Source: Chrysomallon squamiferum (taxonomy: Eukaryota; Mollusca; Gastropoda; Neomphalida; Peltospiridae). From it: DNA of 64,000 bases. Below are positions 1 through 13,600 of the stretch, piece by piece. The DNA lies in NCBI GenBank assembly GCA_012295275.1, contig CM022679.1, positions 21,235,110-21,299,109 on the forward strand. Reading direction: 5' to 3'. A program made the position numbers and the translations under genes. Each line of letters opens with the position of its first letter. Position 1 is the stretch's first letter. Below the pieces are notes generated by a model. That model had not been told where the DNA came from. It saw only the letters and a program-made list of their open reading frames with translations, and did not search any database.

Positions 1-33
1 AATGAATTTGTTACCAAAAAATTTAAATAGCAG
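1..33 (+). CDS. RAPGEF2: RAPGEF2 exon 1 of window (5'-truncated)
   Basis: The window opens inside an exon. Reading from base 2 gives ten codons ([10 protein letters not shown]), then AG before the donor CAG|GTATGTAAG at 34. It ends in phase 2, and the T that opens the exon at 572 completes AGT (Ser). The sequence is too short to recognise alone; the strong donor and the phase match support it. Confidence 0.7.
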
Positions 34-3000
34 GTATGTAAGTAAAAAAAAAAAAAAAAAAAAAAAAGTATTTTTATTTACACACATACATACATACATA
101 CATACATACACACATATACACACACATATTGTCTGTTTTATTTTTGTTTTTAGTTTATTATTATTTTTATTAATATTTTATTGTTATTGTTATTAATATT
201 ATTATAATAAATTTTTACAGGATAATAGTTCTATTTAGTTAGTTATGGACAGATGTTGATTATTTTGTTTTCTTTTTGCCTTCTTAAATTAATACATCTA
301 GTGGAAGTAATATAATGTTAATAATTTATCTGTATTTATAATAAGTGTTATTTTATTTTTGATATTTACCTATTTCAAATGTTTTATTAACATTCATTAT
401 GTTATTTTTGTTATTGTTTGAATTATTTATTTATTTTGTATTTTTTACTCAATAAGATATAACTTATAAATAATTACCTGCATCAATGCACTCATAAACT
501 CACACTTTCTTTCCACATGTAATCTGTCTTTTTTTAAAATATTTTCATCTATTAAATTACATTTATTTCAGTGATGGCAATAACATGAATCATTCAGATG
601 AAAGCTTGTACACGAAGCCGTCGCGCAAATCATCAACATCGTCTACCTCATCATCGAATGCGGGATTGTCAAATCATCTGAGTGCTAGTAACCCTGATCT
701 CTCCAGCCTCGCCGTGCTGTCGGTGAACGACGTTGCCAACGATCTGCCAGACCACGTCATCAAAGTGTACAAAGCTGACCAGTCTTTCAAATACCTTCCT
801 ATTCACAAGGTCAGTTGTCGTTTTTCAGTCTTTGTTGATTTTTGTGAAGGATTATTATTTAAAAAAAAAATTGTTAAGATAAATTTGTTTGATATATATT
901 TTTTTATAATGTGTAGTCATTATTATCATCATCATCATCATCATCATCATTATTAATTATTTTTAACATTATTCAGGAAACTACTGCCAAAGAAGTTGTA
1001 ATGCTGGCTCTACAGGAATTTGGAATAACAGATCCTAGCTGGTAATTAAATATTTTAGTTTTATCTCTGTAGTATTATTTTTTAAATTTTTTTATATAGT
1101 TCAGATTTTAGGATATTAATAAAGTTTAAATTAAAATTAATTTTTTATCTTCCTGCTTCTGAATTATTAACTTTAAAGAACACATTCATTTCCATATTCT
1201 TACCAAAGTAATATTGATTTTTATATCAATTAATTGCTCAGAAGCTGTTTATATATATATTTAATTACTTATGGTACCAAAAAAATTATTAATTACCAAT
1301 TTTTTTTTATATCTAATATTACAGAAATTACTTGCTGGATATTAATTGTTATTACTAATTATTATTTATTATAGTAACTGCACAATTTTTTATTAATCAT
1401 TTATGGTATAATTATCATTGTTAATTTGTTATTAAACTATAAAATTATTCATTGGATTTTAAATTATTAATTACTTAATGAACATTATAATTTATTTGTT
1501 AACTGAAATGTTATAAATAAATATTATTTATTGCATTACAGTAATTACTCAGTTGATATTATTAATAATTACTTAATATTGTAATTTATTAATCAGATTT
1601 TATATTATTTAAGTAATTATATTATTTATTTTGATACTAATTGTTATTATTCACTAATATTGATATTTACTTTGTAAAAACAATTTCTGAATGCATATCG
1701 ATTATTAATTAATATTATAGTTTATTAGTGAGAAGTTTTGTTATTAAATTATAATTATAATTTGTTAGTTTAAATATAATACTCTTTGTTACACTCACTG
1801 GCTATTACTTATTAATTAGTTAATTGTAATATTACTGTTAATTACTGATTTAACTGTGATGTTGTTTTTACAGTAACTACTCGCTCTGTGAGGTGACTGT
1901 TCAGAACGAGAAGGTTATCAAACAGAAGAGACTTCCTGACCAGCTACAGAATCTGCAGGAGCGTCTGGCTATAAATGGCCGGTATGTAACCTAACAGTGT
2001 TGAGTTTGATCTGTCTCTTTGTCTCAGTCTCTGTCAACTTCAAATCAGCAAACTTAGAAACTGATACAATCTGAGAATTCAAGCAGTCTTAAATTTTGAC
2101 TACAAGAAACATTTTTTAGAAACTTGATTAAGATACGAAACTTCAGCCAATTTTGAAATTTTGACTACAATGAAAATTTTAGAAACTTTAGTTATATATA
2201 TATATATATATATATATAAAACCCATTCTTTATTTCCAAATGTGTATTTTGAAATAATAGAACAAATTTATCTATTTTCAAACCCGTGTTTTTTAAAGTG
2301 GTGAAAAAAAAAAATTTACAATTAATAAATTTAAGATAAATAAAATTCACCATTATTCCTGCAGAAATAATTAGCATATATTAACATTTTTAATCTCAGT
2401 ATCAGTTTCTCAGTTTGATGATTTGTTTTTTTAAATGTAATCAGGTAGTTGTGTTATGCTGTGTACTGAAAATGTCTAAATGTAGATGACTTATTATATT
2501 GTGTGTATATATATTAAACAGTATATATTTATATATATTAAAAACAAATATTTCTAAATATCTATATTTATTTAGTAAAATGTGTATTCTTTACTTACTA
2601 GCCTGTTGTGCATTCATGTTTGCAAGTAGATTATAATTTGGTGTTTCTAATAATTTTTATTTCCATAAAGAACAAATGAAAGAAGAACATTAATTTTCAA
2701 CTAAATTAGAAATTGTTATTTTTTAAGATTAACAAAAAATAAATTATTTAATTTTACACAGCACAAAAAAAATAAAAAAAGTAAATAAATAAATAAATAA
2801 AAAGAAAAAAGAAGATATTATATTTTGTAAATCCCACAATTATTAATTACTTGGGATTTTTTGTTTTTCTCTTGGATTTAAAAAATAATAATAATAATGT
2901 CAGGTTTAAAATGCACTTAATTTGACTAAAAATAAAAATAAAAATTTTAATATGATAAAACTGTTGTGATATTTTAATACTGAATACACGTGTGCTTGTG

Positions 3001-3748
3001 GTTCTTTTTTTCTCAGAGCACTGAAAACTTGCACACCATCAGATTTCAAAATACAAGTAAAATAAATTATAAAAAATTTTAAATACAAAATAATTTTAAG
3101 ATAGTCCACAAAAATCAAAACAAAAATCTCCAAAATTCAAAGATTTCATTCACTGAGATAAAAATTTAAAAAATTAAACCTTAGTAACAAAATAAAATAA
3201 TATAAAATGAAATAAAAAACAAATAAATAAATAAATAAAGACAAAAGATGAAACTAGTTGTAAAGCCCAGTATATATATAACATTTTGCAGCAAACATGA
3301 ATCATCAAATCTGTCTTTTGTTTTTACTTTTTTTTATTTTTACTTTTTTTTATTTTTACTTTTTTTTATTTTTATTATGTTCTTAATTCTAAATTCAAAT
3401 TTTAAAATTGTTTTTTTCTTAATTGTAATTTTAATTGTTAATAGTTCTGTGTAATTTTGAATAATCTGACAAAGTTGCTTTTGTCTGCATTGTTGTTTAT
3501 GAGAACACAGTTCTACTTTTTCACACTGTTACTGAATTATCTGTACATGTTTTATGTTATTATTTCTCTTTTTAAATGTTTCATTGAACACAGAATTGTG
3601 TTTTCTGGTCAGTCAGGCATCTTAGTAGGATGTTGTATTAAGGTTTACCAAGGCCTCAAAACTTTTCAATCTTAAATTTTTTTTAAATGTTTTAGTGAAA
3701 TTACCAACAGAAATAGTACATGTAGGTATTTAAAATTTGAAAATTTGA

Positions 3749-3789
<41 letters not shown>

Positions 3790-5451
3790 TTAATTTCACT
3801 GTTTAAATTATTTCCATGAAAAAAAAAAAAAAAAATATATATTAATTTAACATTTCAGAATTATATAAATGGAAATAACTGTCAACAAATTTCTTTTTAA
3901 AAATTCAGCAGTGAAAACATAATTTTGTTGTTTTATTTTTAAATTATCAATTTAGTTTGATTTCAATACTGTCTTACAAAAAGCTTAAAAATAAACCTTT
4001 AACATTGAAAACCGGACTTGGTAAGCCTTAAAAATATAATATCTGGTTTTGCTATTTAGTAAAAGAAAATGAAGTCAGGAATAATAAATAATGTTTGAAA
4101 ACTTAAAAAGAATTTTGCAGATGTATTACTTTGCCCAAAAGCCCCGAGCAGACAGCCCAACAAGATGAATTCTTTTCAATCACGGATCCAAAGATTTCAA
4201 ACATTGAGATCATCACTAGTAAAGCTTTCAAAAAAAAAAAAAAATTAATAAATTAATAATAACAATTAAATTTAAAAAATAAGCATGCACTCAATGGCCC
4301 CATTGTTTTGCCGCTTTGACCCTGCAGGGTACTGTGTGCGCATGGGCTTTTTCATTTACATCATCACATTTTTAAAAACCCATAAAATTTAATATTTTAT
4401 TATTTAAATATATACATTTTTTTTTTTTTTTCATTCCTTCCTATTTAACCCCTCACTTTTGTTGCCATGGATACTTACAAATAGGGAGATGGTTTTTCTT
4501 TTCACGGGCCAAGACCTGACTAACCTTGGAAAGTTTTTTTTTTCTTCATATTTTTTTTTTTTTTTTTCCTTTCTTATGTGTGTTGTGAGGTGGTTTTACT
4601 TAATTTCTGTTTTATTTGCCTTAATTTCTGTTAAACTTACTTATCTCATTGTTTTATTGTTTTAAAACATGTTTGTAGAGTTTTCTGTTTATATAGCTGC
4701 AGTGATGCATTGGGGGAAATTGATTTTTCAAACTTTATAACATATTCATCGGAGTGGGAAATTAAAAATTTAAATAAATGGATTGTAATGGAGAATTCTG
4801 TTTCACTGCAGTTGCTGTAATAAAAAAGTCTCATTTTGGTTTATTTATATTGATTCAAGTATGTGTATTCTGTCAGGTTCCATAAAGCTAAAATAAAAAT
4901 GTGTTTTTTAGTACAAACTGAAATGCACATACTTGTTTAAATAATGAAAGTGATTTCCTAAACTGCTCAAGAAAGAAGTATTAGATTAAAATCCTAGGCA
5001 TTTCAACATAAAATAAACTGTTTTAAATTTAGTAATCGATAACTGTTGCATGGTAGAAATATTTTAAATTTTATCTCGACATTACTATTTAATTGTGTGT
5101 GTTTTGTTTTATTAATTGTGTGTGGTTTTGCAAAGAGCATGAGCATTTTCAAGCTGTGTTGAAATTTGAAGTTTCTTTGTGTTCACCAATAACATTCTAA
5201 CTCAGCATGGAGAAACATAAATACAGTTTGTCATGAAATATTCTTTCTTGAAGCTTTAAGAAATACACAGTTGTATTAAATGCATGAGAAAACTTGGCTG
5301 GAATTGTAAACACTATTTCATGTTCCTAAATAAGAAATTAAATAGAGAATTTTACGTTAAATAAAACACACAACTACATACAAATAATACCTAGCTGTAT
5401 ATATCCATACATTTCAATCCTTCCTCCCACCTGTCTCTCTTTCTTTCTCTA

Positions 5452-5510
<59 letters not shown>

Positions 5511-8500
5511 ATCAGACACATACATTATATCCTGCATCTGATTCACATAAAAACACACAATATTATCAATCAAATCATTGCTGTTGATAAATTAACTGAT
5601 ATAATTAAAACAATTTAGTTTACCTCCAGCCAAGTTATAAACTTATTTAAACTCTTTTTTTTCCTTGTTTCAGTTTATTATTTGTTGTTCTGGAATGACT
5701 AATTCTCCTTTCATTTTAAAAACATGCATGATCCGTGTGATCTCCATTCCTCAGAATGTTTTTTTTTTTTTTTTTTTTTTATTATTTCTTTATGTTTTAG
5801 CTTCAGTTTTCATTGTTGTCTTGCATGCTACATCCACAGCTATGGAGAAATTAGACTGCACCACAAAAATATTGGAAATGAAAGAAGAATTGTTTTTTAA
5901 ATAAACTTTTTATTATTATTTTATCTTTTTAAATTCATTCTTAAGTTGAAATTTGTTAACTTTTTAAAGACTCCTTTATTTTATTATTATTATTTTTTTT
6001 AATTTTATTTACAGATATAAGATAATAGAAATTAATAAATACATACTTGTAATTTAAGCACTTAGTTAACTTAACAAATTCAGTTAGATCATAAACATTA
6101 ATGGTAATGATGCTAAAGCAAAGCACAGTTAAATGAAACTATATATTTTAGTTACATTAGATATTAGTACCTAACTTACTTTAGATTCACTGGTAGGCAC
6201 AATTCTAATTTCTCTGTGGGACAAGTTTCAGAATGTACGTTGTGTAATTCATATTAACAGAAAATATTTAAAATTTTCAATTTTCAGTTCAGTTGTATAT
6301 GCCATGTCTAATATACAGAATTTTCATTCAGTTGTTAGGAACTGTAAACTTCTTTTCAAAATTTGTAAAAATTATATTATTCTTAAAACAGCTGCATAAA
6401 ATACTATGGCTGTTTCTTTTGTGTCCTTTTGATTGACTGAAGCCTTTTAATATTTAAGATATTATTTATTGATATATATAAATTCTGTCAAGACAGATAT
6501 CGTGTGTATTTATCCTTATATTTATAATTAAATAAATAATAATAATTTTAGCATAAATAATATTAGTGATAGAAAAATGATTAAGGAAAAATTATACTGT
6601 TAACTGATTACACATGTACATTCTGAGCTTAATATTAATCATTATTCATCATCCATCCGCATGAAATAGCATGCAGATCAGATTAAAAATAATAATAATA
6701 ATAAAATAAAAGACATATTTTATTGTCTAACAATTTTTTTATAATGAATTTGAATTGAAATTTTGGTTGTTAAATCTGATCTGCATGCTGTATTATTAAA
6801 GATTTTGGGAACAATACATTTTAGAAATTAAAAATTAATTCATTAACAAATATTTAAAAAAATAAAATAAAATAAAGAAATAATAAAAAAAAAAAATGTC
6901 CAACAATAATAATTATAATAATAACATAAATAATAACATGAACTTTCTGAAATGAGTTTCCCAAATTCTGTAGCAAACACACATACACATACCTCATCAG
7001 TTATCCAAGCATAATGTGTGCGACACACAAAACAATCCCCTTGTAAAATGTTAGAAACTGGGACACCAGTCGGTCAGCTCGGGGCTAACAATGTGTTAAT
7101 TCTCCACTTGACTCAGGCGATCTTGTCCTCGTGTGCTCAGGTATTACCTCAAGAATAACCTGACTACGGACACCCTCGTTCCCGACGAGCTGATGGGAGA
7201 GCTGCTGAAGGAGAGCCAGATCAGCTTACTGCAGCTCAATTCAGGCGAGGTGGCATCCCAGCTCACCTTGGAGGACTTCAAGGCGTTTCGAGAGATGGAG
7301 CCCACGGAATACATCGACGATCTCTTTAAAATTGACTCCAAGTTTGGATGTCCTAATCAGAAGAAGTTTGCTGAGGTGAGGGAATGTTTTTCTTTCATTA
7401 ATTTTATTTTATTTTATTCTGTTGTACTCTATTCTATTCTATTCTATTTATTTATATATTTATTTTATTTATTTATTTATTATGAAATTTTATTTCATTA
7501 ATATTATTTTTGATGATTTTAATTTAAAATGTTGGTAATATGTAGTTTGATTTTAATGTTCATAAACAAACGGAGTAGGCCAAACCACTATAACTGAGCA
7601 GTTACATCACTTTGGTTTGATTTTAATTATGCTGACTTTTAATCAAAGCTTTTGTTACTATTGTGAATTTTGAATTTTGAATTTCTTTACATAGAAGAAA
7701 GTTAATTCTGTCATTTAAAGATGTGATAAGTGTCAAAATCTGATCTGAATTACAGTGATTACATTTTTAAATATATATAAAAAAATAAATAAATATATAA
7801 ATAAATAAATAAAAAGTGAACTGAATTTGGTAATAAGTTCTGTAAAATATACTTATTACCAAAAAAAAATAACAAACAAAAGTACAAATAAATATGTCTG
7901 GGTTTTTTTTTCTAAATTATAATTTTAATTTCTTATTATTGTTGTTTTTCAAGTATTGGTTTTAATTGTTGGATTTTTTGTTGTAGCTGGTCAACCGAGA
8001 GATGTTCTGGGTAGTGACAGAGATTTGTTCAGAAACCAGTCTAGTCAAACGTGCAAAACTCCTCAAACATTTCATTAAAATAGCAAGTAAGTAAAACCAG
8101 CTCACACATCTAAAACTAATTTCAGCATATATATATATATATATGGATGTATGTTTCTAAAACGTAAATAAATATTTTGTCATTTTATTATATTTTATTT
8201 TATTTTAACTAATTTATTTATTTATTTATTTATTTATTATAAAATTTTATTCCATTAATATTATTTTTAAAGGTTTTAATTTAAAAGGTTGGTAATTGTT
8301 TAACTGTTTTATTCCACAGAACACTGTAAGGACTGTAAGAACTTCAATTCACTGTTTGCTATTCTCAGTGGTCTTGGACATCAGTCAGTGACCAGGCTAC
8401 ACAACACATGGGACAAACTGCCCAGCAAATATCTCAAAATGTTTCAGGTAGTCAGTCACCTTCTCTCATTCACTTATTTTAACTTAGTTTTTCACTTACT

Positions 8501-10621
8501 CCTTTGACTAATCATTAATTTACTCCTGACTCAAGTGTTTGAGTTACTCTTGATTCATTTACTGTGAAGTAATTTGATTTGTTCTGTTTGAATCAATTGA
8601 TTCATTTACTGTGAAGTAATTTGATTTGTTCTGTTTGAATCAATTGATTCATTTACTGTGAAGTAATTTGATTTGTTCTGTTTGAATCAACTGATTCATT
8701 TACTGTGAAGTAATTTGATTTGTTCTGTTTGAATCAATTGATTCATTTACTATGAAGTAATTTGATTTATTATCTTTTATAGTTTTTGGCAGTTGACAGG
8801 TTAATTTTATTACAAGAAGACAAACACATTTCATTAACTGAGTTTCTGAAATTATTTTTTATATTATTTTATTTTATTACATTCACTGAAACAAACTTGT
8901 TATTGTTTTATTAATTTTATTTTCTCTTTGTTTTTACTGAAATAGTGATAAGCAATAACAGATGTAATTACTTTTGTTTTTTCTTTTAAATCATTATTTT
9001 AGTTCTGTTTTTCACCATTAATTTTTGAATGACATTATTATTATTTTTATATATTTAATTTTTTTAAAAGAAAAATCTTAAAAAAATATCCTTACTTACT
9101 ATATTTGTTTATAATATTACTGATATAATAATATTTTATATTTTTACTTTTTAAAACAGGATCTTCACAATATTATTACACAAAATATTAGATATAATAT
9201 TTTACATTTTTTTCCAGGCTCTTCAGAGTTTGATGTTTATTTGTATTTCAAACAGTATTACTGATAAAATGTTTAATATTTTTCAGATTTTTTCAGGATA
9301 ATAATATTTTACATTTTTAGTTTTTAAAACAGGTTCTTCAAAGTTTGATCTTTTTTTTTTTTTTTTTTTAATGTACATAATATTGCAGATATAATAATGT
9401 TTTTTAATTTTTACTTTTTTCATAACAGGATCTTCAGAGTTTGATGGATCCATCAAGAAACATGGCAAAATATCGCAGCCTTATTAACAGTGAACACACA
9501 CAACCTCCCATGGTGTGTCATAAGTTTATTTATTTCCTGTGATAAATCCTATTTTCTTGTTAATCATTTATTAATTACTGAAGTGTACAATATGAATATT
9601 AAAATTTAATAGTAATCAAATAGCTTATTTTATTTCAAAAATATGATTTATTGGTTTCTGTTTATTATTGAATATATGCTGTAGAATGAATCATTGCAGT
9701 GATGACAAAATAAATTAAAAGTGATATATTGGATGTATGGATAGATGGACAGATAACCAGATAGATATATTTTAAACTGGATGTAGTTGATAGAAAGAAA
9801 ATTGGTTTGGAAAACTAAACATTTTGTTTTGTATCTCCAGTAGCAATGCAGAATAATTTTCCTATTACCCCAATTTTTTTTTTTATAATTAATAGATTTA
9901 TTTTAAATCGTTTTTCTAACAAACACAACATTAACAAAAATTGGACTGCCTCAGAAAATCGTTCATAATGGGAGTTAATTTCTATTTCTGTTTCTCTCAG
10001 CTTCCATTTTTCCCACTGGTCAAAAAGGATTTAACATTCATTCACCTTGGTAATGATTCCATTGTCGATGGACTGATTAATTTTGAAAAGCTCCGAATGA
10101 TTGCCAAAGAAATCCGACATGTGTGCAACATGTGTTCTGCTCGTTACGTAAGTAAATTTATCAGTTTTTAATCTCCTATCAGTCGGTTAATGTAGAAAGT
10201 TGTTAGTGTAGCCCAATTTACCATTACTTTGTGTTTTGTTACTGTTAAATTTTGTTGTATATGTTCTGTGGGTGCTTTGAAAGTAAATTGAAAATGTTTT
10301 AAGAATTATTATTTCTGTTTCAGTCCAGGGATATAGATAGATAACTGTACAAACTGATTGAAATTTACTGTATTTTTAAATCTTTTTTTGTTTTTTTGTT
10401 ACTGATATATTTAGCTGAGTTTGTAATAAAATGAATTGAGAACTAAAACACGGTAATAAAATGACTTGTATTACTTTAGATTTATTGTTAAAAACTTGAA
10501 TAGTTTAAAAATAACTTATTCTACATATAGTGATAAAAACTTAAACACAGTTTTAACATGACTTACTTTACTGTAGATATGTGGTTAAAAACAGTTTTAA
10601 AACAACTTACTTCACTATATA

Positions 10622-10668
<47 letters not shown>

Positions 10669-13600
10669 ATTGTTTATTTTATTAAGTTGTAATAAAAACT
10701 AAAAACAGTTATTTTTTTGATTATTATTATTATTTATTATCATCAAATAATAATATTAAGATTTTGTCCTTTGGCATTCACTAGATGCATTTCCATGTTT
10801 GGTGCAGATTTTTTTTTTTTTTTTCACTTTGTTAATACAGAACTAAGCTGTGTTGTTGATATCAGTAACACAGTATTGATTATTTGTCTTAATGGATATT
10901 TGAAAAGACTTCAGTCAATCTCAACATGTTCTGTTAACGATTTCTTCATTAGAAATTAGTTGATTTTTTTTTTTCCCAGCCTATCTTGTGATTAACCCTT
11001 GAGCATTTGAAAAATTGTGTTTTATCAATAGTAGAATCTAATATATATTTCTGGTAATATTATTTTTTATTTTATTATTATTTTTTTAATTTCATTTAAT
11101 ATTATTATTATTATTATTTTCATGTGTTTATTTATTGTTATAATTATAATTAAGAATTAATTGATTGATTTATTGATTTATCAATAGTGGAATTTTAAAT
11201 ATATTTTCAGTAATGTTACTAATGTTTTGGGGTTTTTTTTTTTTTTAATTTCATTCATGATTATTATTATTATTTATTTTAAAAAATCTTTACTTTTATT
11301 ATTATTTTCATTTATTTATTTATTATTATAATTATTTGTCATTATTAATTGACTGATTTATTGATTAATTAATTAGTAATAATAATTTTTTTCTATTTTT
11401 TTCTTTCTCTTTTCTTTTCTTCTTCCTTTTTATTTGGTTTCTTTTTAAATCCTACAACTTTATCCAGAGACTTATTTTTATCTGTTTGCCTTTAGAAATT
11501 ATAAAAGTGTTTGATAAACTATTTTTATTATTTTTATTTTTCTAGGATGTAAGCAACATGTTTCTAGGATCCTCAGGAATGTTTTCTAGTTCTTTTGTTT
11601 CAAGTGTCGCAACATTAAAACGATCAAAGAACCGACGAGCTTCAACTCTTCCAAACCTGAAAAAAATGTATGAAGAGGTAGGTTGTCATGAAAATATGTG
11701 TCTCTCAGCTTTAAACTTATTTACTGTCTAGTTAGAAGTATTTGTGTTTATTAATATGTATTTGAAACAGGCAAGAAGATAACTGCAGGTGCAGTGATTA
11801 AATTTTAATGCAGTTTTAACTTGACTGGACTCTAGTTTTATTAGCACACCTCTCTGATATCTCATATTTTGCATTATTACAGTTTTATAATAAGAAATTC
11901 ATTAAACTGAAAATACTTAATATTAAAAATAAATCTAACTTTTTAACTTTTTTTAATTAACGTTTGATGATGCATACAAATAAATTAAATATGTATTGCA
12001 AACATTTTAGTTAATGTTTTTGTCAGCCACATTCTTTATAATAAATTATTTAAATCAGTTTAAATTGAAAAATTATGCAGGTTAATTTTGTTCAGCCTAT
12101 TTTTGTAACTGTTGGAAAATAAAACTAAGATAAAATTTGGTATTTGTTGTTACAGGCTCAGATGGTTCGGCGAGTGAAGTCTTATCTCCAGAACATGCAG
12201 ATTACAACAGATGAAGAGAAACTGAAAGACATGTCCCACAGATGTGAACAGCCAGGTGTGTGTAATAACAGTAACAACCTGATGTTGCTATTATTATTAC
12301 TATTATTATTATTGTTACTGTTATTATTAATGTTGTTTTTTATCTTTAACATATGATTTTATTATTTTTGTTATTTTTAAATTACTATTATTAGTGTTAC
12401 AATTAATGTTTTATTTTTATATTAATAATAGATATGTGTTTATTGTTGTTATTTATAAAATTATTATTTTATTATACTGTGTCTGTTGCTGTCATAATCA
12501 AAGGTGTTTCTGTTTTACAGTAATTATCAGTAATGTACATTTTTATTATTATTTTTAAATTATTACAATTTTTTTATCACACTGTTATTATTACTGTCAT
12601 TATTATTAATGTTTTTTTGTCTGTTTGTTATTAATTTCAAAGTATGTTATTAATCATCCTAGTTAATGCTTTTATTTAAATCAGTATTGGTTTTTTTTTT
12701 ATTGTAAAAGAAAAAAATATTTCACAATTGTGAAACCATTCTTAGACAAATTAAAATATATATATATAAAAAAGAAAAAAAAATATAATAAGAAGAAGTT
12801 AATAACTTTCAGTTTGTGCAGAACTAACTGCCATTGATTATTTTAATTGTGATTACTGATTCTGTTGTTGTTAATATTTGACTAAATAACTTTATATTTT
12901 TTGTAATTATTGTTGTTTTTTATCTTCAGCTCGTCGAAGAGACACCTCACCAAACATCCCTCAGGGCTCTCCTGGCCACAAGATAGACGAGACTAAACTA
13001 CTGCAGTCTGGACCCAAATTCGGTAAACACAACTAAATACAGTGAAACATGTTTTAACAGCTTCTGTTGCTAGAGTTATCTCATAACCCGTTTCTTTATT
13101 TCAGTAGAAAACATCTGCGATGGTTGCCCACTCCATTCAGCTAATAACAACTTTCGTTTTAAACAGTGCTGTATTTGTTATTGTTTCTATGAATTGTCAA
13201 TGAATAGTGTTTCTTTTTCTTTCTTTTATTTTTTTTATTTTTTTTTTACTCCCAGAGCATGGATATTTTTCTTTTTAATCTAAAGTTCATAAATTAAAAC
13301 TTCTGTTTTATTTTAATTTTTTTCTTTATATATTTTCTGCGATTGATTGTTGAATGATTTATTTATCGGTATTGTATCCCAGTAACCTCTGCATGGTTGT
13401 CATAGTAACCTATCAAGGGATTATTGGGGATTATCCAGCTTGAGGTTTATTTTACAATATGTGTACAATGTAAACAAAATGGTGGCAAGGATTGTTTTGA
13501 AATGTTTGGCTGATTTTTGCTTCGTATTTTATCATTGTGTCATAAAATTATTTATTTTGATAAATAAACATGCATTTTTTTAATTTCATGCTGACAAATT

